A stretch of DNA of 64,000 bases from IMG/VR virus record IMGVR_UViG_3300008108_007099, positions 27,492-91,491 of that record; one strand, written 5' to 3'. Shown piece after piece: positions 55,746 to 62,515 of this stretch (its first letter is position 1; each line of letters opens with the position of its first letter). Below the pieces are notes generated by a model that was not told where the DNA came from, did no database searches, and worked only from the letters and a program-made list of their open reading frames with translations. This DNA is from a virus. The position numbers and the translations under genes were made by a program.

Positions 55746-55868
55746 AATGGGACGGACCTCCGTTTTATGGACATAGTATTAATGCTGAAGAATGACTTTT
55801 ACAAGTACATTTGTGTGGAAAAATTTCTGCGGAAACCCTAAAATTAAATTATAGACAGAGGTGCAAAG

Positions 55869-57281
55869 ATGGCAAAAATTTTACTTAAAAACGACATAAG
55901 CCAAATCACAACAAAGAATGAACCTTTGTCTAAATTTCTTTACGAGAATCTCAGATTCCGCGATAGAAATTATTTCCACAATAGAGCTTACAGGCAAAGA
56001 ATTTGGGACGGTTACACGAATTTCTTTAATAAAAATAACGGTAAATTCCTAACTGGATTGCTCCCAGAAATTTTGATGGCTTGCAAAGCCATGAATGAGC
56101 CAGTTGAATTTATTGACCAAAGAACAAATGTTGAATTTTCTGTAAAAGAAATAACCTCATCCTTTTTGCATTCCTGTACACCAAAAGGTTCTACACCAAT
56201 AACTTTGGAAGACTATCAGGTAGACTTGGTAAATACCGCAATCAAGAATAAAAGAGGTGTTATATTTGCGCCAACCAGCGCTGGCAAGTCGTTGACAATG
56301 CTATCCATACTTAAATGCCTACCGTCTGGCACTAAAACTCTTGTATTACAAAACAGAAAAACTCTAGCAATTCAAAACTACGAAGAATATACTAAATGGG
56401 GCCTCCATAATGTAGGACGCATTTGGGGTGGGGTTGATGAGCCCAGTGATATTACTGTGTCTACTGTTCAGTCTATTTCAAAAGCGGAAGATCTTTTGCC
56501 GCAAGTGGAAGTACTTTTAGTTGATGAAATACATGATATGATGAGCGCGGCTCCCAAAGCTGTTTACAGAATGCTAAAAAAATGCAGTGTTAGAATTGCA
56601 GTTTCTGCTACTCCTTTCAAATTTGGAGAAAGCGACAAAATACAAAAATTTTATGTTAAAGGATTCTTCGGCCCTCCCTTCAAAATTAAATCAACAGAAA
56701 CAGGAGTTGTTACAACCAAAGAATTACAAGAGCGCGGAAGACTATCCAAAAGCAAATGTAAATTCTTCAAAATAACATCTCCAGATTTAGAATATGAGCT
56801 TTACCAAGACGCTGTAAATTTGGGCATTGTCGAAAATGCCGAACTTCACGAGAAGGTTGTTAATTTAGCAAACTCACAGTTAGGCAGAACTTTAATTTTG
56901 GTCGATAGATTAGCCCATGGCGATACATTGCAGTCTCTAATACCCAACGCTCTATGGGTTCAGGGTAAGGATAATGATGAAACAAGAAAGCAAGTTATAG
57001 AACAATTGCAAAAATCTGAGAATTGTATAGCCATTGCTACACAAGGTATTTTCAATACTGGAATTAACGTATTTGTGCATACTTTGATTAATGCTGCCGG
57101 TGGGCAAGCAGACCATCAAATAATACAGAGAATGGGTCGCGGTCTTAGAACAGCCAAAGATAAAGAAGAATTACTTTACATTGATTTTATATTTGAAACA
57201 AACCCTTACCTACACAGACATAGCCTAAAACGGGTCAAAATTTTGCAAAAACAGGGACACGATGTAGAAATTCTGGACTAA
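55869..57281 (+). CDS. uvsW: SF2 DNA helicase, UvsW-like
   Basis: A 470-residue superfamily 2 helicase. Walker A APTSAGKS is at residues 134-141, motif Ia near KTLVLQNRKTL, motif II LLVDEIHDMM at ~214-223, motif III IAVSATPFKF, and motif VI QRMGRGLRTA near 420. The N-terminal ~110 residues form the accessory domain seen in T4 UvsW, which unwinds branched DNA and moves replication from early origins to recombination. Ribosome binding site AGAGGTG. The gene starts in a 123-base gap that includes a 24-codon ORF of no clear value. Confidence 0.85.
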   Translation: MAKILLKNDISQITTKNEPLSKFLYENLRFRDRNYFHNRAYRQRIWDGYTNFFNKNNGKFLTGLLPEILMACKAMNEPVEFIDQRTNVEFSVKEITSSFLHSCTPKGSTPITLEDYQVDLVNTAIKNKRGVIFAPTSAGKSLTMLSILKCLPSGTKTLVLQNRKTLAIQNYEEYTKWGLHNVGRIWGGVDEPSDITVSTVQSISKAEDLLPQVEVLLVDEIHDMMSAAPKAVYRMLKKCSVRIAVSATPFKFGESDKIQKFYVKGFFGPPFKIKSTETGVVTTKELQERGRLSKSKCKFFKITSPDLEYELYQDAVNLGIVENAELHEKVVNLANSQLGRTLILVDRLAHGDTLQSLIPNALWVQGKDNDETRKQVIEQLQKSENCIAIATQGIFNTGINVFVHTLINAAGGQADHQIIQRMGRGLRTAKDKEELLYIDFIFETNPYLHRHSLKRVKILQKQGHDVEILD

Positions 57282-57622
57282 GTTCCGGCTGTCATGATGT
57301 CAACGATATCACCTATGGTGCCATCTATTTCATCAACATTATCTAATTGTTTTCTTTTTGGATCGTCAGGCGGTAATTGTTTATAGAATTGAAGATTTTT
57401 AATTGTGTTTTTTACTCCCATTTGAGTGGAAGTTCCTTTGGGACCCGGCACTTCTTGCGTTTTAAGGTTTCGCAAAGGCTGTTTTCTCAGCTCTCCATTA
57501 CTTCCAATTCCGCCTAAATCAAATGCGCTTCTTAAAATGTCAAGATAATTAGTTTCTTGGTTCTGAATTGTTTCATTCAAAACTGTTAAATACCATGACT
57601 TAAATTCTAGCTTTATTTCCAT
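57278..57622 (-). CDS. Unknown 114-aa protein with capsid-targeting-like tag
   Basis: The N-terminus MEIKLEFKSWYLTVLNETI carries the aromatic tag F-K-S-W-Y, followed by V-L-N-E as a possible cleavage end. The rest is short and charged, partly disordered (RKQPLRNLKTQEVPGPKGTS), ending in a small acidic stretch (IDGTIGDIVDIMTAGT). No family is recognised. The exact TATAAATA box ends 5 nt before the ATG and there is no ribosome binding site, the clearest leaderless candidate in the window. It converges with UvsW, overlapping by 4 bases. Confidence 0.65.
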   Translation of the reverse strand: MEIKLEFKSWYLTVLNETIQNQETNYLDILRSAFDLGGIGSNGELRKQPLRNLKTQEVPGPKGTSTQMGVKNTIKNLQFYKQLPPDDPKRKQLDNVDEIDGTIGDIVDIMTAGT

Positions 57623-57627
57623 AGATA

Positions 57628-57635
57628 TATTTATA
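57628..57635 (-). promoter_or_regulatory. Exact TATAAATA box 5 nt before ATG (leaderless type)
   Basis: On the minus strand TATAAATA is followed by TATCT and ATG. It matches the T4 late consensus in all eight positions, with spacing that puts the start of transcription at or next to the start codon. Confidence 0.65.
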
Positions 57636-57655
57636 GAGGCTTAAGGTATTTTTTG

Positions 57656-58471
57656 ATGCAGCATAAATTATTATTTAAAGAGTGGATTGGCAAGAGTCCT
57701 GAAGTTATGTACGGATTTAGGCCAGACGTAAGCAAAATTGAGATTCCATTCTATGAATTGGAGCCAATAGAAGCCTTTAGTGTTGAGAAATGTTTAGAAG
57801 CTTTGGCCGCGACTGGTAAAATAGACGGAAAAGAAGCAAATGACATTTGGAAAACTCAGCTTTCATACGGACATGGATTGGGAAAAGTTAGTGTTACAAG
57901 TTCTCCTTATGGATCCTATAAATTTGTAGTAAGAAGATATGTAACTGATGCTAAAGGTAATTTGGTGCCAATATGCAGGCTTGTAATACCACTAACAAAT
58001 GATTACAACCATCGCGGTCCTAATGACCCCGGCGAAGAAATATTAGCCGTCAAAATGTACGATAAAATTAAACAAATAATGTCAGAACCTTATCCTGCTC
58101 CTAATTGTGACTTTCAAAAAAGATTCGCGCACTTTGTTTACAACTTTAGTAAAGCCGTTAAATTAAAACATCCAAACATCATGGTTTACCAAGGCACTGT
58201 TAAGTTAGACGACAATAATTACATCATCAGTTTTACCTTTAAAGGATATGGTAACGGCGTGCCTAACTCACAAAAAGCAGAAGAGTTTTTGATTAATTGG
58301 CAGTATCTGCCTGAGACTGGATTATTGAGATGCTGGGGTTATGACGTAGTTTCTCCTGTAAAACAACGAGAATGGCAACCTGCTGTAAGTGAATGGGATG
58401 AGTATTTTTGTCCAACTCAGCCAGAAAATCAGATTATGAGTTGTATCATGGAAGCTTTTATGACCTATTGA
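57656..58471 (+). CDS. Unknown 271-aa protein with capsid-targeting-like tag
   Basis: The ATG at 57656 (with TTAAGG 10-11 nt upstream) is preferred over an adjacent TTG. The N-terminus MQHKLLFKEWIGKSPE has the F-K-E-W-I tag. The remainder is a globular, partly beta-rich protein with YKFVVRRYVTDAKGNLVPIC, then VYQGTVKLDDNNYIISFTFK and a C-terminal WDEYFCPTQPENQIMSCIME. No family is recognised. A head-internal role is inferred from the tag only. It converges with the next gene, overlapping by 14 bases. Confidence 0.65.
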   Translation: MQHKLLFKEWIGKSPEVMYGFRPDVSKIEIPFYELEPIEAFSVEKCLEALAATGKIDGKEANDIWKTQLSYGHGLGKVSVTSSPYGSYKFVVRRYVTDAKGNLVPICRLVIPLTNDYNHRGPNDPGEEILAVKMYDKIKQIMSEPYPAPNCDFQKRFAHFVYNFSKAVKLKHPNIMVYQGTVKLDDNNYIISFTFKGYGNGVPNSQKAEEFLINWQYLPETGLLRCWGYDVVSPVKQREWQPAVSEWDEYFCPTQPENQIMSCIMEAFMTY

Positions 58472-59147
58472 TTTCAAAATCAAATAAGTTATTATATATT
58501 TCTTTAGCATAATCAACGTTAAATTTATCAAAACTTTTAGAATCAGTTCGCTGAGTAATATCGTTTTTCAATTCTTCTGGCAGTTTTTTAATCCACTCTG
58601 ACAAATAAATGTAAATTGGTTTAATCTTTCGTAAAATTGCAGAAGTTTTAATCTTTGAAGCATTTTCTGCGTATTTTTCAAATGTTAATTCGTCGCCGCA
58701 AATTTTCTTAATTTCTTTCAAGCTCTCAAGCAAATCATACTCCATATCAGCATCTTGCATTGAATAAACTTGTTTTGTTAATTTATTCGCGTTTGCAACT
58801 AACTTATTCCAATAAAACCAGCGCCTTTCAGCTGGATCTCCTGTTAAAATAACAGGCTCGATTAATACAGGCGTGTCTTTTTTATTTATTCTTTTGAATA
58901 TCATCAATTGAGCTTTAATAAATAATTCGTATTCACCAATAGTTTCAAAATCTCTTTCTTTAATTAACTTAAGCATAGTCCTGAAAAGAACACTTTTCTT
59001 CAGGGTTTTAATTTGGGGGGTTTTAGAATGCATGTAATCAGGGAAAATCTTCCGCGATAATTCGACCCATAAACAACATACGCGGTAAGCAGTATCATCT
59101 TTGCCACTGAAACCATGCAACATGCTCATTTCTGGATCGTATTTCAT
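58458..59147 (-). CDS. Unknown 229-aa protein
   Basis: A helical, lysine- and glutamate-rich protein with no recognised family. The ATG at 59147 is chosen; the preceding codon is GTG. Islands are YRVCCLWVELSRKIFPDYMH near residue 22, LFRTMLKLIKERDFETIGEY, then YIYLSEWIKKLPEEL near the C-terminus. The layout is vaguely reminiscent of replication accessory or helicase-loader proteins, but the evidence is not enough to assign it. It lies just before the structured RNA region and the DNA polymerase, on the opposite strand. Confidence 0.65.
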   Translation of the reverse strand: MKYDPEMSMLHGFSGKDDTAYRVCCLWVELSRKIFPDYMHSKTPQIKTLKKSVLFRTMLKLIKERDFETIGEYELFIKAQLMIFKRINKKDTPVLIEPVILTGDPAERRWFYWNKLVANANKLTKQVYSMQDADMEYDLLESLKEIKKICGDELTFEKYAENASKIKTSAILRKIKPIYIYLSEWIKKLPEELKNDITQRTDSKSFDKFNVDYAKEIYNNLFDFEINRS

Positions 59148-59173
59148 CACAAAATTCTACATCTAAATCAAAT

Positions 59174-59200
59174 TTGCCACAACTGCAAAACAACTAAAAT
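59174..59200 (+). promoter_or_regulatory. Predicted sigma-70-like promoter for the structured RNA
   Basis: TTGCCA (59174-59179) and TAAAAT (59195-59200) are separated by 15 bp. Transcription would start near 59207, just before the first stem of the structured region. The spacer is shorter than ideal, so this is a moderate prediction. Confidence 0.35.
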
Positions 59201-59206
59201 TGGTCA

Positions 59207-59619
59207 TGGATTAGTAAGGTGAATTAACGACCTGAAAGTCCATCGAGTCTCTTTCATAAGACAATGTTAATTCATTGTTGAAATTTAGAGATGGAAAAAC
59301 CAGTTGGGTCGATTACTCATTACCTTCAAAAGAGATTTGAGTAAAAGATAACCCCTGTGGTATGTAACGAGTACCATGGACCAACTACGGCAAAGAGGTG
59401 AGCCATACCTCCTACCCCAGCTGATGCGGGTTACCTGTCAGAGAAATCTGAATAGGTTGAAAAAGGGGTGAAATCCAACAAGAGTGAGTACTAACAGACT
59501 CAGGGTGGTTGGATTGGACAGTATGGTTAGTAGTTGCAAAACAGTTAAGTCAGTATCTCTTTAAGGTTACCAACTCCTTAGTTTTAAAGAAGATAAGTAA
59601 ACTTCTTACTTTTCTTTTT
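59207..59619 (+). ncRNA. Large structured noncoding RNA, class not recognised
   Basis: The stretch has no plausible reading frame but many perfect stems. GAATTAAC (59221-59228) pairs with GTTAATTC (59266-59273), AGTTGG (59302-59307) with CCAACT (59381-59386), TTACTCA (59313-59319) with TGAGTAA (59338-59344), TGGTA (59358-59362) with TACCA (59372-59376) and GAGGT (59395-59399) with ACCTC (59407-59411). TCAGA-GAAA-TCTGA (59438-59451) is a hairpin with a GNRA tetraloop. AATCCAAC (59472-59479) pairs with GTTGGATT (59508-59515), enclosing TGAGT/ACTCA. TAAGG (59215-59219) and CCTTA (59576-59580) could close the fold. The GNRA loop fixes the plus strand. It is not a tRNA, tmRNA or RNase P RNA by eye; GOLLD/ROOL-type ornate phage RNAs are the nearest idea. 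Confidence 0.65.
59587..59619 (+). terminator. Probable terminator ending the structured RNA
   Basis: AAGAAG (59587-59592) pairs with CTTCTT (59602-59607), followed by a T-rich run to 59619. The stem is weak (6 bp, two G-C pairs), so efficiency is uncertain. Confidence 0.5.
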
Positions 59620-59735
59620 AACTATGAGTTACAGGAACCCGTGGAGGTCGGTTTTGAATAGCGATTAAAATTCTTTAATTATTTGATATTTGTAACTTTT
59701 ATGGTATTATCCTAGAATGTAAATTAGGAGAAGGC

Positions 59736-61040
59736 ATGCAGTTACAAGATCTTACGGCCAAGCTATTTGATTTCTTTAGCAAGACCAGAATGGTTTTTGT
59801 AACTTGGGATCCTGTTTCTTTTGACTCTACGACCCTAGCTAAGCTTCAAGTTCGAATTAGGTTCGATAACGGCAAAGACAATTCGATCGCGGTTCCTCTC
59901 AATTCAAGCAATTGTTTGATAATCACCAATATCCTTGAAAAACTTAATTCCACCCGTAAAACAGTTTTCGTTGGGCATGACTTTAAGATTCTGTTTACAT
60001 TTTTCAGACGTTTAAATAACAAACTTCTCGACTTGGCAAACGTATTTGATTTGGGTTGGTACGAATCCTATTACTCAAAACCTTCATCGGCAGGTAACCA
60101 AGTCCTGCAAGTTAAGCATTTGAAGGAATGGTTTGCCAACCAAGATTCTATGCGCGTATATCAAAACATATTTTCAAAATTAATTGTTCAAACCCTTCCT
60201 GCAATTGAAGGTAACGGTTTGATTAACACAGACCTTGGTCTTTTAGTGTTTCCAAATTTTGTTGTAGAAGGTCAGGCAAACGGAAGGTTGTCTTGTATTT
60301 GCGAGTACAAGCGATGCTACAACCCGCACAGTTTGTCTGATGACGAAAAAGCCGATTTGATTCTCGGCAAAGACAACGAACTCTTTATTTGGTTCGATTA
60401 CAACAACATGGAAGTTGCTGTTCTTGCTGAATTAGCAAACGACGACAACCTCAAAGAACTTATTAGTAAGAACCCTAAACAGGTTTATGAGAAAATATTT
60501 GAGTGCGCGACAGGAACAGTTGTTGAAGATGCGAGGAAACTTGCAAAAACAATGTTTCTGCCATGCATTTATGGTCAAGGTGCTGCTGGTTTGGCAAAAA
60601 GCCTAGACATCTCCTTGGACCAAGCAGCTATCTACCTGCACAATTTGAGAAATGCTTTTTCTAAGAGCTTCACTTTTGTTGAAAACGCCCACAAAGAAGC
60701 TGCAGAAAATTCATGTGCAACAGATCGCTTCGGAAGGGTTCGTAGGTTCCAGTCTGATGAGGCGTTTAAGGCCCGAAATTTCGCAATACAGGCACCATCG
60801 GCTCTTTTATGCCTCGAGTCCTTGGTTAACCTCCAAAACGCCGCAGGAAAGCTTTTTAAAGTAATGTTCACGGTTCATGATGGTTATTGTATTGCTGGTG
60901 AAAAAAGTTACTTGGAAGAGGCGTACAGGTTGGCCAAATCTGTACTAGAAAAAACCTCAGAGTTTCTGCCGGTAAAACTGAGCGTGTCAGCAAAACTAGG
61001 AAGAAATTTGGCAAAAATGACATCCATAGGAAAAAGGTAA
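59736..61040 (+). CDS. polA: Family A DNA polymerase, short form
   Basis: A 434-residue family A polymerase. Motif A is FIWFDYNNMEVAVL with Asp221 and Glu226; motif B is RKLAKTMFLPCIYGQG with Arg267, Lys271 and Tyr279; motif C is VHDGYC with His381-Asp382. The position equal to E. coli Phe762 (Lys + 4) is Leu275, as in one class of marine virus polymerases. The usual Glu after H-D in motif C is Gly383. The N-terminal ~150 residues resemble a degenerate 3'-5' exonuclease domain (VGHDFKILFTFF) without a clear set of catalytic acids, and the total is far shorter than T7 or E. coli enzymes. Ribosome binding site TTAGGAG. T4 uses a family B enzyme instead. Confidence 0.85.
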   Translation: MQLQDLTAKLFDFFSKTRMVFVTWDPVSFDSTTLAKLQVRIRFDNGKDNSIAVPLNSSNCLIITNILEKLNSTRKTVFVGHDFKILFTFFRRLNNKLLDLANVFDLGWYESYYSKPSSAGNQVLQVKHLKEWFANQDSMRVYQNIFSKLIVQTLPAIEGNGLINTDLGLLVFPNFVVEGQANGRLSCICEYKRCYNPHSLSDDEKADLILGKDNELFIWFDYNNMEVAVLAELANDDNLKELISKNPKQVYEKIFECATGTVVEDARKLAKTMFLPCIYGQGAAGLAKSLDISLDQAAIYLHNLRNAFSKSFTFVENAHKEAAENSCATDRFGRVRRFQSDEAFKARNFAIQAPSALLCLESLVNLQNAAGKLFKVMFTVHDGYCIAGEKSYLEEAYRLAKSVLEKTSEFLPVKLSVSAKLGRNLAKMTSIGKR

Positions 61041-61044
61041 ATGT

Positions 61045-61605
61045 ATGCTATCAGTTTTTAAAAACTTTCCAGTAAGTGATAAAGAATACCAGATACTAGA
61101 CAAAAAATTCGGCCAGTTGTGCTATTATGCTTCTTGGCAACTAATCAGAAAGAATAGCGCCAATAATCACCAGTTTGATTTGGATGATGTTTCTCAGGAA
61201 TTAATGGTTGCAGTGCTGAGGGCCGCCAGTTATTACAAAAGACAGGTGTTTATAGACACCTCCCTTTCAGCACTCAAAAATGCTAGCATGGATAAAACAA
61301 GCAGACTTATTGTTAAAGAATTGTCGAATCTATGGGACAATCGCACTCGACATGGTGCCAGCCGTCAGAAGTTTGGCGATCACCAAGAACAAATCATGAA
61401 AGAACTTTGCCGCAAATTTTTGCCACCAAACGAAATTCCGTCCATGACTCGTGAACTAATAATGGAAAATAAATTTTTAACTTATTGCAAACAAATCCTT
61501 TGGAATGCTACAAAACATTTAGGAAGAAAGATTAGTCGCGAAAAACCCCTTCGCGCTGGTCAAGTTAGTTTGTCTGATCACGAATACCTTTCAACCGTGG
61601 AGTGA
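61045..61605 (+). CDS. Putative sigma-70 region 2-like protein, 186 aa
   Basis: Residues ~46-66 read FDLDDVSQELMVAVLRAASYY, the D-D-x-x-Q-E-x-x-x-x-L pattern of sigma region 2, within a small helical protein. The rest (RLIVKELSNLWDNRTRHGAS, FLTYCKQILWNATKHLGRKI) lacks an obvious region 4, so an alternative transcription factor or a DNA-binding recombination protein is also possible. The gene is 4 bases after the polymerase and appears co-expressed; AAGG lies about 8 nt before the ATG. Confidence 0.45.
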   Translation: MLSVFKNFPVSDKEYQILDKKFGQLCYYASWQLIRKNSANNHQFDLDDVSQELMVAVLRAASYYKRQVFIDTSLSALKNASMDKTSRLIVKELSNLWDNRTRHGASRQKFGDHQEQIMKELCRKFLPPNEIPSMTRELIMENKFLTYCKQILWNATKHLGRKISREKPLRAGQVSLSDHEYLSTVE

Positions 61606-61609
61606 AAAC

Positions 61610-62074
61610 ATGAACAGAGGCCCGTACGTAGAGATTAGATTGACACCACCAATGATTGAATTGGCTCACACTTTGGCCAAAGAACTAGGTGTTTTAAGAA
61701 ATTCAATCGAGGAAGGTGCTGGTAACATTACTGGATTCTGTGCCGAATTAGCATGCAAAAAGCACTTCGGCATACCTCTAGATGAAATTCAGAACACTTA
61801 TCACTATGACATTTTGGTTAACGGTATTACGTATGATGTGAAAGCTAAAAAAAGAAAAGATGCTCCAAGATACTGGCACGAAGCTAGCATCTCTGATTAC
61901 AACACAAGTCAAAAGTGTAATTTGGGTTTTTATCCGAAACAACAATATTTGGACGAAGCAAGATTCCTTAAAAAAGGACAAATCGATGGCTCAAATAATT
62001 TTGAAGTTAAAGGGGATTGCTGGAATTTGGTCTACGAAAAATTAAATCCAATCAGCCAAATTAAAAGAAATTAG
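61610..62074 (+). CDS. PD-(D/E)XK-like protein, 154 aa
   Basis: A 154-residue protein with GFCAELACKKHFGIPLDEIQ, then YDILVNGITYDVKAKKRKD, matching the E...D...x-V-K catalytic layout of the PD-(D/E)XK nuclease fold. A closely related protein is encoded 1.1 kb downstream (63214-63738), also ending in the segment DCWNLVYE / DCFNLEYQ, so the two are paralogues. Ribosome binding site GGAG. The gene is followed at once by two tRNA genes on the other strand, a common setting for mobile or host-takeover genes. Confidence 0.6.
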   Translation: MNRGPYVEIRLTPPMIELAHTLAKELGVLRNSIEEGAGNITGFCAELACKKHFGIPLDEIQNTYHYDILVNGITYDVKAKKRKDAPRYWHEASISDYNTSQKCNLGFYPKQQYLDEARFLKKGQIDGSNNFEVKGDCWNLVYEKLNPISQIKRN

Positions 62075-62148
62075 TGCAAAGTCGTGGAGTTGAACCAACG
62101 TGTGCCGGCTTATAAGGCCGGTCCTCAAAGCCGTCGAGGACACTTTGC
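62075..62148 (-). tRNA. tRNA-Ile(UAU), slightly irregular
   Basis: On the minus strand the acceptor GCAAAGT pairs with ACTTTGC. The D stem CCTC pairs with GAGG, the anticodon stem CCGGC with GCCGG, and the loop CTTATAA gives anticodon TAT, which reads the isoleucine codon AUA. The T arm needs a bulged base (CGTTGG with CCACG), and position 8 is not T in this alignment. CCA is not encoded. It directly follows the stop of the preceding gene and its own folding is good but not perfect. Confidence 0.6.
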
Positions 62149-62152
62149 AGAT

Positions 62153-62227
62153 TGGGCTCTCTGGGACTTGAACCCAGAACCGAACGATTATGAGTCGTTT
62201 GCTCTAGACCAGTTGAGCTAAGAGCCC
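62153..62227 (-). tRNA. tRNA with anticodon CAT (Met or Ile2)
   Basis: On the minus strand a clean 75-nt cloverleaf: acceptor GGGCTCT/AGAGCCC, D arm GCTC...GAGC, anticodon stem AACGA/TCGTT with loop CTCATAA, T arm CTGGG-TTCAAGT-CCCAG. The discriminator is A and CCA is not encoded. CAT could be elongator methionine or, if Cys34 were lysidine-modified, isoleucine AUA; the neighbouring UAU tRNA already reads AUA, so Met is somewhat favoured. Likely co-transcribed with the other tRNA. Confidence 0.9.
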
Positions 62228-62345
62228 TGTATAAAAATAATAGCGGGCGAAATGTTTTTTATCAAGAGGAATTTTTCAAATGCTTTTCCGATCATATTGT
62301 GTTTCATATTCTCGCGTATTTGCCTTGCAAATTTATTCGACACCT

Positions 62346-62375
62346 ATTACAACATTAGGATTCAGTTATTGTAAT
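62346..62375 (+). other. Inverted repeat in the 168-bp gap before the frameshifted gene
   Basis: ATTACAA (62346-62352) and TTGTAAT (62369-62375) are perfect inverted copies 16 bases apart, ending 20 bases before the GTG start. It could be an operator or part of a leader structure. The rest of the gap (62228-62345) shows an AT-rich stretch with TATTAT next to the tRNA genes and no gene. Confidence 0.4.
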
Positions 62376-62395
62376 TGTTGGTCTAGGAGAAAGAT

Positions 62396-62515
62396 GTGGA
62401 GCAGCCCATTAGGCTCAAGAGAGGCGCTGTAAGGGAAGACGGCAAGATATTTTATGCTTACAGGTCTTGTAAAAGAAATTCTACTGCAATATGGTTATGT
62501 ATTTTGCCTATGTGA
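62396..62515 (+). pseudogene. N-terminal part of a frameshifted gene (39 codons)
   Basis: A GTG start with an excellent ribosome binding site (AGGAG-AAAGAT-GTG) opens a 39-codon frame containing RGAVREDGKIFYAY. This matches the motif RGDIDPVLGQIFWGY of the protein encoded from 62491 in another frame, so both seem to be parts of one original protein. A -1 shift between 62473 and 62512 would join them. It could be a real frameshift mutation, an assembly error or programmed frameshifting; no classic slippery heptamer is visible. Confidence 0.5.

Noticed and set aside
55767-55841. 24-codon plus-strand frame upstream of UvsW
   Set aside because: Too short, no good ribosome binding site, and no recognisable features.
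59215-59640. Group I intron in the polymerase region
   Set aside because: The P7/S-type conserved core could not be recognised and the region lies before the polymerase ribosome binding site, not inside a split coding frame.
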